A stretch of 64,000 nt of DNA from positions 248,001-312,000 of the forward strand of contig CAJQUW010006162.1 of assembly GCA_907163375.1 (NCBI GenBank), written 5' to 3'. Positions 17,518 to 29,657 of this stretch are shown piece after piece (position 1 is the first letter of the stretch; each line of letters begins with the position of its first letter). The notes below the pieces were generated by a model. The model saw only the letters and a program-made list of their open reading frames with translations. It searched no databases and had not been told where the DNA came from. Source of the DNA: Prostheceraeus crozeri. Taxonomy: Eukaryota > Platyhelminthes > Polycladida > Euryleptidae. The translations under genes were made by a program, and so were the position numbers.

Positions 17518-19436
17518 TGACAGTTGTGTACTAGGGGTCTCTAAATGTCAATTTATTTATTTTTTACTTCTATTTTTGGCATATCAAATAGTGTATGCTT
17601 GAGCAATCAACCTCCAGAAACCTGAAGGGGTTGCAGTTGGACCCCTTTTACAAATTCTGAGTATATACCTGATCAAATCGATATCAAAACATAGGGAAAA
17701 TTAGCTTTAGGCGTGACTATGATGTCTTCGTGTAGGTAATCGATGTATCTTGTCTTTTGAATGCCTTTCAGCCTTCTTAGTAAGCATAGTAACTCTTAGT
17801 AAACACGACGATGCGGCGCTCTGACAAGTCGACAACATTTAGCGCAATATCAGTTGTATTATGAAGCGATTTTCTAACAGAACGTACACACATGAGCATG
17901 ATGTAAATTATAAATAAATTCCACGCATCATTAGCCATCATGTACATGTGCAAAATCAGCTTTAATCGCATAGTAAAACTTCGTTGATTGGAATTTCTAC
18001 ACCTTCTGAGACTTGAGGGGGCTGAGGTCCTATGGAACCCCTTGGATTATCTACCATACCTCTGCTCATTCAATTGAAATGAATTTTCACACGCAGAATC
18101 ACCGTCAAAAATGATGATTTTGCATGGGCATGAACGGTTGATGTATCATCAGTAGAAAAATATGGCTTCGGGGTCCACTGGACCGCCGCAGCTGTCTCTG
18201 ATGGTGAAAACGTGTAGGATTGTGTATCATTAGTGGCTATTAATGATTGGTCTACACTGTACAATTAACATGCGATTTTTTCCCCATATGAATTGTGTGA
18301 TATCGTACGCGCGAGTGTGTGACCATGAAGTCATCAGTCTTCATATCCTTGCAGAAGCATAGACTTTAACTCTTGAAGAACAGTCCATATTGACTCGATA
18401 TGATTTTGGGAAGTCTACTGGACAGAGCGTCTGATTAGTATAAAGGCAGCTCTTTCAAACCATAGTAGAAAGCATTGGGATAAACGACAGCATTTTCATC
18501 AAGAGTCAGCCAAGTGTTGGGAAACCCTACTTGCAGTCACAGAATGAAGAGGATTTTGCATTGAAGTTCTAAAGCACTGGAAACCACTCCCTGGACTGTT
18601 ATAAATAGGTTCATTGAATCACTCGCTCACTGCATTTGCTAATTGTTATTGAAATCATACTTACTGCATCAAATGCTGATCTGGAAAATGCCGCGAATAA
18701 AATTATTGCTCTAGCGGGACTCGCCAAGTCACTGAAGTCGAAGTGATAGTTGTAGTAGATAGGGTGTCCTACTGTAATCCCCCCCCAACGATGTTCATCA
18801 TTATCTTGCATAATAATATGCATGTTGTGATCAAATGGCCATTGTCATTTTATCATAATGCTTTCTGGACAATGCATCACAGATTTATCAATTCCAACGT
18901 CTACATTATATCAACTGTTTTTTGTATTTGTTTCACACCCGAGTAATGTCTGAGAGAGAACCTGTTGAAAGGACTCGCATTATGCGTTGTCTTGCCGTTT
19001 CAAGTGCTGTAAACCTGACTCGACTAATCCACATTACCCGGTAATCTTGTCTTCCCGTCACGAATGTAACAATCACCAGATCAAGCTAAAAAACAGCACT
19101 TGAAATGAGTTGAAATGACATCTTCCGATAAGAATAGACTGTCTATCGCAAGCAATAACGAAATTAATGGATACATTGTAATTTGTAGTTAATTGTTAAC
19201 TAAATGGATAGACAAGATGTCTTTGTGGTGGATGACCGCAGTCCTTGAACTTTGTGAAATAGCATTATATTATTGCATGCATCACATCAGGATAGCTCTG
19301 ATGAGAACCCTGACTTCATATTCATGTGTTTATCCATTTACAAAGCCGACTACCTCAAAAGCTTGAAATTTAACTGACGCGGTTATGTGAGCAAAAATGA
19401 TTGAAAATGGCATAACAAGTTCAATATTTCTAATTT
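17518..19436. other. Non-coding stretch
   Basis: Short open frames only, with low-quality context. I see no repeat with boundaries or RNA gene here. Confidence 0.5.
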
Positions 19437-19453
19437 GCACAATCAAATAAATT

Positions 19454-19654
19454 GCATCACGTCTGCAAGTGGAAGGAAGAAGAGGTAGAGGCTGCCCGAA
19501 GAAGACCTGGACAGCGACAGTAACCGCCGACATGAAGGCAAAAGGAGTGGATGCCTCCCTGGTCCACAACCGCAAGGAATGGAAAAAGAGGACTGGACCT
19601 ACCCTGGGATACGCGGGACAAGGGTCGACAAGGTGAGCAAGGTGAGCAACGTAA
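19454..19654 (+). mobile_element. LINE 3'-end fragment with 17-bp target site duplication
   Basis: 201 bp flanked by exact copies of GCACAATCAAATAAATT (19437-19453 and 19655-19671). Translation gives GRRGRGCPKKTWTATV and then KAKGVDASLVHNRKEWKKR, the typical extreme C-terminus of a LINE ORF2 (GRPKKTW...A.DR..WR). It ends in a short repeat, ggtgagcaaggtgagcaacg, as RTE- or CR1-like tails do. It is a strongly 5'-truncated insertion. Confidence 0.8.
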
Positions 19655-19671
19655 GCACAATCAAATAAATT

Positions 19672-20519
19672 ATTGAGCGGATATGCTAATCGATGCACAG
19701 AGTTCTAGCATACATTCAGATTTCTTTGTGTAGCGCTGAGTCATGCAAGTCTGGTCACTAGCTCTCGTGAATCAGACCTTGAAAACATCACAGGAAACTT
19801 TTGGATATTCAAATTCCGACACATTGCCAAGATTGAATTTTTCTATTGATATTTCAAGAAGTTAAAAGCTGAATGTGTGCTATCGTCGGTATGTTTGTTG
19901 GCGATGTCTTGTTGAGATTGTGATATTATTTTCCCGGTTGTTGACTGAATAAATGAAAATTAACACAAGCATGTAGCGGAATTTTAAGGTTTTGGAAAAG
20001 TGTGTATTGGCTGTGTGTCATATTCAGACAAGATTGGAAAGGGCCAATTTCTCGTATAACTTTACAACGATGTTAACTGAAGTTAATCACTAATAATAAT
20101 GAAATTGTCTCTTTCCAATCATATCTTGAACAAAATTAAGAGGTTGAATGTAATGAATTGCATGCACTTTTAGTGGAATTTCTATGAAGCTGACCGAACA
20201 GTTTTGCGGAATGTTCGCCTTTCAGCGAATGTAAAAGTATTTTTTATCGGCCTCTCCGTAAACCTATTTCCTTAACTCAGCTCACCTGCAATGAAAAACC
20301 AAAGGAGCACTGGTAGTAAAGTCCACATGTTGGATGACGTCGAATCAAAAATCAAAGGTCAGCACAAAAAACTTTGTCGATCACAATTCACTGAACGCTA
20401 GATGTTCATTTTGAAACTACTCAAAGTCTTTCCAATTCTTCAACGTGATTGGCTGATGATTCAGCCAATCAGGTTGCGCATTGCGAGAATATCCCAACCA
20501 CAGTTTGAAGTTATGACGA
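19672..20519. other. Non-coding stretch
   Basis: AT-rich sequence with no supported gene or repeat. Confidence 0.5.
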
Positions 20520-20527
20520 AGATGAAC

Positions 20528-21580
20528 CAGCCCCGTAGCCAGACGCTGCTCTTAGGGGGGGGGGGCGACTTTCTGATGAATTTTCAAAACAAAAATGAAC
20601 AATGTGTCGCTTTTACATGATAGTTTTAAATAATAAAACAGTTTCATCTGTTCCACTTTCTATAGGAAGTCCACTATCATTGTTTCCTAGTTCTTGACCC
20701 CTTGTAGTAATTGACGAAGTTTTAGATTTTCTAATAACAAATTTGTCCATAACGTATTTACCACTGTGCCTGCAATAAGAAGCAAAATCCTATTTAAATA
20801 AATAAACAAATAAGAGTTTATTTGAAAAACAAATCAAAACAAGAAATCTCCAATGGGAATCGGGGAGATTTGGCATTTATTTAACAAATATGAAGAGAGA
20901 CATAGAGCCATAAAATATGAAAATAAAAAATAATTGCACTCCATATGAGTAAACGATTTTTATGAGATGTGTGTAGTATCAAGTTATGATTATCAGGGTT
21001 ATTTCTATGCGAAGATTACTCTATACAAAGAAAGTAAAACGAAAGTAGTTTTCGGAAATGTGAAGACGTCCATTTTCATCATTTCCCAAAATCTCCAAAT
21101 GTGTTATCTCAACAGGAAGTCGCAACGATTCTCGCTGAATCACTTCTTTATCATGATAAACAAAGGTGTTGAACATTTCATTCAGCGAGAATAAAAGCAA
21201 AACTACATATGCATACGGAGCTCTTCGCCCATTTTCCAGAAATGTCAATTAAGATACATTAATTTCCGACCCAGGAAGCTGCCCAGGAAGTTGGAGAGGA
21301 TTAACTGATTTCATTTGTTTGTCAATGACATAATCACCTGCATCATACCCCCCTGCCGCATCGTCTGCAGATGAAGGATGAAAGCGGAAATTTTATTAAC
21401 AGTCAAAATTGATAAACTTTTAGAGATTGAAATGTTACCTTAAAAATTATAGTTTCAGAAATACAGAAATCATAGTTTCCAGTCCATTTAACCGTATCTT
21501 CACCATGATTTTCTAGGGGGGGGGCGAAAATTTTTTCAGGTGGGGCACCACCTCCTTGGCCACCCTTAGCTACGGGCCTG
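20528..21580. mobile_element. Non-autonomous hAT-type element with 8-bp TSD
   Basis: AGATGAAC is duplicated exactly at 20520-20527 and 21581-21588. Termini are inverted: CAGCCCCGTAGCCAG on the left and, read from the right end, CAGGCCCGTAGCTAAG. Runs of G or C (10-12 nt) lie just inside both ends. Eight-base TSD and CAG-start termini fit hAT. The 1053-bp interior has no transposase frame. Confidence 0.85.
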
Positions 21581-21588
21581 AGATGAAC

Positions 21589-22744
21589 GCATAGTTGAAG
21601 GAGGTTTTGAAAGTGGCAACCGGGCTGTTTACAATTCTAGTGAACGACAGCTTACAATCTTCTTTCCATAAACTTAGCGACGCCAAGGATAGACAGAGAA
21701 ACAGAGATGTCATCGATTACCAGCGGACCCAGTTATCTCCTGTTGTGGGTCATGTTTTCATTTCATCGTAAAAGCTCATATAACTTCAGAAATTAACTTT
21801 TCGGGCCAAACTTTTGTACGCCATCGATATTTTGAATGTAATTATTTCCTCAATCATTTATCTCATTCACAAGAAAATCAGGAAGAATCTTTCCGGCAAT
21901 AAATCTGAATTTTTTTCGAACCAATTAGAAATTCAAGTTTCATGCATATACATGAGCATGACCAGATAATTAAACTGGGATATGCAATTATCATAACAAA
22001 ACAAGTTGCAAGCAATATAATTTCAATCCGAAATATTGGAAGAGGCAGATTTTCGACCAATGAAACGCATTCCATCGCAAAATATCACTGAATGTGTTCC
22101 AACAATATTTAAGAAAAATAATGGTTATTTAAACAACAAGTGCAAAGTATCCATCTTTATTCTATGCATACATAGACATCCCCATTTTACTATTCATGGA
22201 GTGTTGCAGTAAAGTAGCACTTTACAGGTCATGGAAACTTTACAGTTCATGGAGAAAAAACAAGTTATACGATTTGCGTCGTTGTGCTTTTGTTATTATC
22301 TTAGTAGTCTTAATTTAATCCCGCTGTACCCATTTAGAAAAATAGTGTAGTCTTGTTTAACACCCTTTTAGTCATAGAAAAATACTTTAAATAATGCAAA
22401 CATATATTTTCATCTCTTATTCTTGTTACTTTGACAAGAAAACAGTTCAAAGGTTAACGATAACATGGCTACAGTTTTCAAAATAAATGTTCTTGGAAGA
22501 GATATTCTCGGTGCCACTACCGGATTTACCAATATCGCTTCATGTAACCTGTTTTAGCGCTCTCCGCCTGTTTGTTTGAGTAGCAGCCTTCATTATGATT
22601 CTTGAATCAAATTTCAAATGTCACAAGTTCGGATTGACAAATCCAGTGAGCAAGAGATTTCTACATGACCATAGAAGTTTCTAATGGCCATCATTTCTTA
22701 TATCTATGCATAGAATAAAATTACATACTCTCATTGGCAAAGAT
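21589..22744. other. Non-coding stretch
   Basis: No gene, repeat boundary or RNA gene that I can support. Confidence 0.5.
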
Positions 22745-22823
22745 TTTTACAATACTCGTAAACTTTCTATGACTCGATCGCTGCACTCTCTCGTCATAGA
22801 AAGTTTACCTCGTATTGTAAAAT
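22745..22823. other. Long perfect-type hairpin
   Basis: TTTTACAATAC, then GTAAACTTTCTATGAC, pairs with its complement about 20 nt further on; the arms differ only by a one-base bulge near the base. The stem is about 28 bp. It could be a tiny palindromic MITE or a pre-miRNA-like fold; nothing here decides between them. Confidence 0.7.
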
Positions 22824-23865
22824 GACGCTTTACCAATTTCGTGTCAATAATTATTATTGCACTTTTCGAGATCAACATGTTTATGCACGAGCCCGAAGAA
22901 GGAGTTTGTTGATCGAGAACAATGCAATTAAGATTTGCATTTTGCACTTTGCGTTAGTAACTTTATATCTCACAGGATCGTCAGAATCTATGATCATCAG
23001 AAGTTCATAGCTGTCGAAACTCTTCCTCTATTTGTTATGGAATTGCAGATATCAACGGTATTTCTTGAGATTTCCATGTAGAATTTACTGTTTTAGAGGA
23101 TGGTTTCTATGTGCTGATGTATTTCAATGAAGGAGTGCAGGAAGGACTGTTTATTGCACTATTTGGAAAGCATTATTTTATTGTGGAAGCATTAATCATA
23201 GAGATTATTGCATTGTGAAATATAAAGAACATTTTTGGCATTATGGACCTCCTCTCAGATAAGGGGAGCTGCCTGACATTGACATTTTTTGACATTGTCA
23301 CAAAATTCTTATAGCCACGATTCTATTTTTGGTGTACGCCTAAGGGGGCAGTTGAGATGATCTGCAATTTGTATGCATTTTGAAAAATCTCGTGTCTCTT
23401 GCATTAGGGGATGAATGTCCAAAAAGAAAGAATGAGCCTTGTTTGTGAGTCGGAAGGACAGGCGACACGACACTGTTCAATGTATGCGAGTTTCATTTAT
23501 CCCCCTCTTAGTCTCAGCTGAGTGATTAGCTAGAATGCAGAGTGTCTTAATAAAATATCTTAGGTTTCATCCGGCCTAGACTTCACTGGAGGTCTCCCGA
23601 ACACTGAGTGAATACCATATGACCACTCCGTCGTTTATTAATAGTGTTCTGTTGTGATTGTGAGCATATGATCATAAATTATACCAGCATGCATGCACCT
23701 TTGGAGAAATAAATTCTTTAATCTATTATAAACTATATCAGATTATTGCATAGTTGTAGAATCGTATTTCAGAATCCTTTCTATCTGATAAAATTTGTTC
23801 CCAGGGAAAATCTTGGTAGAGAGGGATTTTATCGCGGACATCTATGGTCCTATGGTGCCATACTT
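22824..23865. other. Non-coding stretch
   Basis: No supported feature. Confidence 0.5.
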
Positions 23866-24012
23866 TATAACGGATAGAGGATAGCTATGCGATTCTCTGA
23901 CATAGCTCGTGAAATTATTTGATATATCCCTCTAACTAAAGCCCTCGGGATTCATCAAATAATTTCCCTCTCTATATCCCAGAGAATCGCATAGCCATCC
24001 TCTATCCATTAC
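23866..24012. repeat. Imperfect 147-bp palindrome
   Basis: ggatagaggatagctatgcg, continuing into attctctg, is repeated inverted near 23981-24007 (cagagaatcgcatagc and then atcctctatcc). An inner pair ATTATTTGAT/ATCAAATAAT surrounds the centre. It is likely a foldback element. Confidence 0.75.
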
Positions 24013-24504
24013 ATAAATTTCATGTCATCAGTAAAGAGTCGCAAACGTGAAAAGACGAACTTTACATTGAAGAAAACAAAATTCATTGTTTGAAATACCA
24101 CTATGCAGTCCAATTGATTTTTCAAAAACCCAAAGATAAAGTAATGAGTAAAATGACTTTTTAGAAAACCACGAAAACCCCCAAAAATGTTTAAGAGTGC
24201 ATGGAATCAGGACGGAATTCTTGAGAACGCCAGTTTGCACTTTGCAGGGATGACTAAAGAACTTTGAGCTTCGTTTTCTAAATAACTCAAGATTCTTTAC
24301 AGGATGAAATTCTCGCTGACTCATCATCGTCAGTATAGAGCAAATATAGAGTGTCGGCTCAAAAAGGTATATTTATGCAGGGAAAATTGTTTGATTCAGC
24401 TATTTGCGGAGAGTACGTTCCTGCGGTCAATAAAATTGCAAGCAGTTACTAAAAAGTTACATTTTTCAAAATTTATATACTGCAGACATGAAGCCACTTT
24501 ATAA
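24013..24504. other. Non-coding stretch
   Basis: Short frames only; no supported feature. Confidence 0.5.
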
Positions 24505-25135
24505 GTAGTATGAAACAAGTTGGATATCAAAAGGAATGAATATTTGCCAACAAGCATCGTAATTTAGCGGAAATTATGCTGATGATCCAGAAAATTTCAT
24601 GAACCACATTATAATGGAAGTCTTCGATGAAAAGTCGAGATCTTATTATGCTTTCTTGGCATAAATTTCATGTTTTTGATTTTATTTTCATCGGCATGAT
24701 TTTATGATTCACTAAATTCATGTTCCATTTCTTGAATCTGAATAGTGATGTGGACCCATTTACATCTCTTTGAGTTAATTGAAATCATTGTCTTTGATTA
24801 TATTATTTTGCTCTACCAGTGGCAGGTTGCTTGTGATATGATCACGCGTAAGAAAATACTCTTGAGGTTCAGCATGGTAGCGTACTGATAATTTAACAAA
24901 CATAACCTCGCCAAGGCTGTCATGACACTGAGAATCTGTAAAATACCATCATTCCTTCTGCGTTACTATCATGATCACTCAATTCCGTGGTAATTTCTTC
25001 AAAACTGCAGAAATTTGCATGTCCCACATTTGGTAACAATACCCAACTGTGTTCACCTCGAGTTCATTTAGTAAAATCGAAACTGTGTACACATTGGGTA
25101 TTCAATAATTGCGGAGTTGCTACTCTACCTATTCT
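24505..25135 (+). repeat. Dispersed repeat family R1, copy B
   Basis: Matches window positions 1-540 and then jumps to match 1340-1430, so it lacks about 800 bp present in copy A. The two are clearly diverged, with many substitutions, suggesting an old family. It ends about 60 bp from the poly(A) signal of the astacin gene. Confidence 0.7.
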
Positions 25136-25193
25136 ACTCTATGACCGCCGTCAGTATATAGAAAATTGAAAGTTAATAAGTCATCAAATGATT

Positions 25194-25199
25194 TTTATT
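25194..25199 (-). promoter_or_regulatory. Poly(A) signal of the astacin gene
   Basis: AATAAA on the minus strand, 34 bp after the stop codon of the protease. The 3' UTR would be very short. Confidence 0.6.
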
Positions 25200-25232
25200 G
25201 CATTACAGTATAACCTTAAATGTTAAGTAGGC

Positions 25233-26036
25233 CTATTCACATTCATAGAGCCATTTGATTTTCTTCGCGTCCAAATCTGTCAAAGAATTTGGGTAAATGA
25301 TGCCTCCAAGAGCACCACCAATCGTCTTTCCATCTTTGGTCTTCATCGTGCTCTTCGTCAGAGTGCTACAGCTGAACGCCTTGCTTCCATAATGCATCAC
25401 ACTGTCAAGATCATACGGCAAAGGTGGGAGGCGGCCCCATTTCTTGAAGTTGTAGCAGGCAGCACTGTCGATATTCTCCCACAAGATATCTATATGCTCA
25501 TCCCGGTCAGGCCGTGCTTGTTCGTGATTAATGCCAAGTGCGTGCATGAATTCGTGCTGAATAATGGGATGAAGTTCACATCCAAAGCCCAAGCTGAGTT
25601 CCTGACCTTTCATATAAGAATGCCGTCCAACGAGAGAATGACATCCGTTTCCATAGATGATATTGACAAAATTCTCGTCGTCGTCTGTGGCCTCTCGGAA
25701 TCGCACACATCCATTTGTACGCTCTGAGAGTTTATTCAAAGCAGATTTGATGCTCCAAGAGATGAGTTTATGTCTCCAGTCGGTGATTTTGAACGGAACA
25801 ACACCGCCAGGCCAGCGGTCTGTAGCAGATGTGATCATATTGCGGAAACGCGGATGCTTAGCCATTTCTATCTGTTTTGGAGACAATTTGATATCTCCTT
25901 CAATAATGCCATTCTCGTCAGGTTGGAGAACGGAAGATGTGTACCCTGAAAAACCCTGAAAGAGAGTCAAATATGGGTGATGAAGACACAAAACAGCAAT
26001 AAAACATTCTACAGAAGGACTTCTATATACGAGCAT
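25233..26036 (-). CDS. Astacin-family (M12A) zinc metalloprotease, catalytic exon
   Basis: A 267-residue frame with a complete astacin domain. The prodomain keeps IEGDI (FEGD-type aspartate switch, about residues 44-48). Mature-type sequence WPGGVVPFKI follows. The zinc site HEFMHALGINHEQARPDRD fits HExxHxxGxxHExxRxDRD, and the Met-turn is SVMHYG with the Tyr fifth ligand. Four domain cysteines are present (GCVRF, GCHSL, FGCELH, final YEC). The protein stops right after the catalytic domain, like minimal astacins, with no EGF or CUB tail. Residues 1-27 are doubtful: just before GFSGYTSS the DNA reads CTCTCTTTCAG, a strong acceptor, so this is probably the last exon, starting at 25955 (or 25945, after a second TTCAG 10 bp on). 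The upstream exon with the signal peptide was not found. Confidence 0.88.
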   Translation of the reverse strand: MLVYRSPSVECFIAVLCLHHPYLTLFQGFSGYTSSVLQPDENGIIEGDIKLSPKQIEMAKHPRFRNMITSATDRWPGGVVPFKITDWRHKLISWSIKSALNKLSERTNGCVRFREATDDDENFVNIIYGNGCHSLVGRHSYMKGQELSLGFGCELHPIIQHEFMHALGINHEQARPDRDEHIDILWENIDSAACYNFKKWGRLPPLPYDLDSVMHYGSKAFSCSTLTKSTMKTKDGKTIGGALGGIIYPNSLTDLDAKKIKWLYECE

Positions 26037-26175
26037 CGTCTACTCAAATCCTTGACCTAAAGCGCCTGTAATTTCAGAGCACACAACTATTACATAATAT
26101 TTCCACATCATTATATGCGGCTAAAGGGTTTACTTTAGTTTCTTTGCTCAAATTGAACCGAACATCTTCGTACCA

Positions 26176-26935
26176 GGGATGCGGAGTCCTATCATTTTGA
26201 TAGGACTCCGACTCCGGGGGTTGATAGGACTCCAACTCCGGCTTTTGATAGGACTCCGACTCCGACTCCGGGTGTCAAGTATATAAAGCCTTTTTAGAAA
26301 AAGTAACTGGTAGCCTACATCATAGATCATAGGCTTACCTGAACTTATCTGTAGTGATCATTGCTGCATCAATTATCAATCATTTTCGATGAAAGTTTAT
26401 CAAATGTCGCTTTAAGTTGGATGCATGCGACTCGGCTCCTCTCATCGTTTTGATGTGTGCTTCACACCGTTTTCTTCAGTCTCTACCAGGCAGGAAAATA
26501 CCCATTATTCTCCAAAAAATATGAGTACACTTTAGATTTTAATATTCGCTTTGGAGGAGCCATCACATACACGATTAACGTGAGGGTAAGAGGTAATGTT
26601 CTCAAACAAACTAGCACTTCATTTTTGTCTCTGATGTGACCTCTGATGCACAGGTGTGATCGAGGCTAGGAAGGCTTGTCTTCGAGTGAAAAGACAATCC
26701 TTTTATTCACTATCACGGTTCATTCCCTCAACTATTACAAGCTTTGCATGCACTGCTGTCTCTGTACTTTTTTTTGATGGAGAAAGTTGACATCAAGACA
26801 GTGACAGCTATGTACGAGAATAAATAATTTGTTTGTATTATGTTTCGGGTCTGGTTATAGGCCGGAGTCTGGAGTAATATCATTTAATGGGACTCCGACT
26901 CCAGGAAAAATGATAGGACTCCGACTCCGCATCCC
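26176..26935. mobile_element. MITE-like repeat with GGGATGCGGAGTC termini, copy 1
   Basis: Starts GGGATGCGGAGTCC and ends GACTCCGCATCCC. Just inside both ends are minisatellite-like steps of gataggactccgactcc. The interior, about 26290-26870, matches the reverse complement of 29010-29600 at high identity. No transposase frame. No clean target duplication is visible. Confidence 0.8.
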
Positions 26936-28929
26936 TTCTTTGTACTCCGAATCTCATGCTTTCTAGATATTTTAAATTTCGAGTTTTTCTACAATTCTGA
27001 TTTATGGAATTATTGGAAATTCATTAAGAATTAAATTGGTTAAATTACAGTATTTGAATGTATTTGCAGAAATTTAAGCAGTAACCAAATTTATCTTGCG
27101 GCCCTGCATCCTCCAGAAAAATCAGTAGATGCTGAAATTCAAGTATTTCAAAAAATGTATTGTTCATATTGTAGCCTAACCATGAAAGTTGAAATTTTGA
27201 CAATTTAGTGCGACATCGAAATTTTGCGACGTCTATGATTTAAAATGCAGAGACTCTATATATTAGAGTTACTTAGTAAAATTTCAGTTTGAATTAAACA
27301 AATCACAATCAAACAGCATTTTTGAAATATGAAGTATTTGAAATTTCTACAAAGCTATCTGGATGAATGATTTGAAGATTTGCGTCTTCAAATATTAATG
27401 GCATTGTGAAACAATACGGTTCCGTGAATGAATAGCAGTGGTTTCGTCAATTGATGAAAAATGATGAAAATCGACGCTCTCATCCTGCACTTCTTAAGTG
27501 TGCAAAAGATCAAGCAGACTGCCACGGTGGTCCATTTTACTCATCTACATAAGTGACATCCTGTTCAATAAGTTTCCAATTGCATCCATTTTCCTCTATA
27601 TTCTCCCTTTCAAAGCTATTTCTTCGCAAAGATGGCTCACTAAATACCAAGCCATATGTTATAAAGTCATTTACGATATATAAAATATCTTGTCATGAGA
27701 AGTCTATGTCACTCATAAAGCTAAACAAATCGGCGATTAATAACTGTGGTTCATCGTAGCCATCCTGTATCCTGTAGCCATCCTGTCCGGGCTCTGGAGT
27801 CACTTCGGCTGTTGTTCTAGCATATCTCAAGTTTGATTTGCCTAATTTTGTAGTCATCCAGCAAGAGCTTAATAGCATTGATGGATGGGTCCTCCGATTT
27901 GTAACAAAAAAAGATCTGGTTTTGTTCTGTTTATTTTCAGATGGTAAATGCCTTTGTTTCAGGTCTTCATTATGCTTTCTCTGGGCTTTTTTTTCTTTCT
28001 GGTGACATGTCTAGTGAATGAAGATGATTTATTTCGTTATATGAAAGAGAAGAGAAACTTTATGTCATCTTAGATCTTAGAGATCGGTCTGCCCTGCTTG
28101 CCCTATGACCCAGATCATATGTCGCTTTTATTTTCGCTTTTTTTTTTATTTGCTTTTACAGTTTAATGCAATTGCATGCACTGGACTATCTATTTAAAAA
28201 TAAGAAAGTGAGTGAAGTGAGTGTTTAGGTAAGCAGGATAATGATGTTCATTCATTTCATCGACGTTGCCACAAGATGTGTTACAAAATGATTTCACACC
28301 AAATGGGGTGTTATCTTACCCTGTCTGTCTTCTTGTTCAACCATCATATTCGACTACTATTTGTTCTCAGTGCACTTTTGCATCACCTCGCAAAAAAATA
28401 CTGCGCGCGTTGTTTGTTAAAATAACATTTTGTATTCTATGATCTTGCACTTTTGTAATGCGTTCACCGACTGTAACCATGTGAAGCAATAAAGATATTA
28501 TTATTATATATATTATTATTTAATAATAATCTTCACAGGTAACTATTTGTGAAGGGATTGAGCTTCACTACATTGCAAAATACAAGCTAGATGTCTATGT
28601 AGGTATCGAAACAAGGCAATCTTGCATAGAAAGCACAGCACAGAACAGAATATGTACATGTATTCTGTCACTTATTGCTTTTATAGGAAGTTGCAGATTG
28701 CATGTATCTACAAGCTGTCAGATTTCTTGGAGGCTAACTACCTCCAACACTGTCAAAATAGTATATAGACATTTCTAGTTGGAAGAGTCAGGAGCATGTT
28801 ATTATTATTCCTATTATTGCAAATTTGTTCAAAATGTTTCGACCGCTATCCGGCAATCATCTTCGGGTACAAAAGAATATAGAGCATATAGAGAAAGTGG
28901 CGTTCTATAAGAGGGCGGTGCTTGTATCA
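26936..28929. other. Spacer between inverted MITE copies
   Basis: About 2 kb of AT-rich sequence with no supported coding region. It has (ATT)n-type simple repeat near 28490-28530. Confidence 0.5.
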
Positions 28930-28953
28930 GGGATGCGGAGTCGGAGTCGGCGT

Positions 28954-29002
<49 letters not shown>

Positions 29003-29657
29003 CATATAACTAGACCCGAAGCATAATACAAGCAAATTATTTATTCTCGTACATAGCTGTCACTGTCTTGATGTCAACTTTCTCCATCAAACAAAAGTAC
29101 AGAGACAGCAGTGCATGCAAAGCTTGTAATAGTTGAGGGAATGAACCGTGATAGTGAATAAAAGGATTGTCTTTTCACTCGGTGATTTAGTAGAGAAGAC
29201 AAGCCTCCCTAGCCTCGATCACACCTGTGCATCAGAGGTAACATCAGAGACAAAAATGAAATACTAGTTTGTTTGAGAACATTATCCTCTTAACCTCACG
29301 TTAATCGTGTATGTGATGGCACCTCCAAAGCGAATATTAAAATCTAAAGTGTACTCATATTTTTTGGATGGGGGATTTTCGTGCCTGTTAGGGACTGGAG
29401 AAAAACCATGTGAAGCACACATCAACAAGATGGGAGGAGCCGAGTCGTATGCATCCAACTTAAAGTGACATTTGATAAACTTTCATCGAAAATGATTGAT
29501 AATTCATACAGCAATGATCACTACAGATAGGTTCAGGTAAGCCTATGATCTATGATGTACACGTAGGTTACCAGTTACTTTTTCAAAAAATGCTTTATAT
29601 ACTTGTCACCCGAAGTCGGAGTCGGAGTCCTATCAAAATGATAAGACTCCGCATCCC
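28930..29657. mobile_element. MITE-like repeat with GGGATGCGGAGTC termini, copy 2 (inverted)
   Basis: Begins GGGATGCGGAGTCGG and ends GACTCCGCATCCC, with the interior in opposite orientation to copy 1. It carries a (TA)n expansion at about 28958-28997 close to its left terminus, where copy 1 has an ordinary terminal block. Confidence 0.8.

Noticed and set aside
17002-17520. TPTPGFDR repeat protein of 172 residues
   Set aside because: The 30-bp minisatellite keeps frames open on both strands; no start context, signal peptide or conserved flanking domain.
25392-25959. Plus-strand ORFs over the astacin exon
   Set aside because: Antisense shadows of a gene with clear catalytic motifs on the minus strand.
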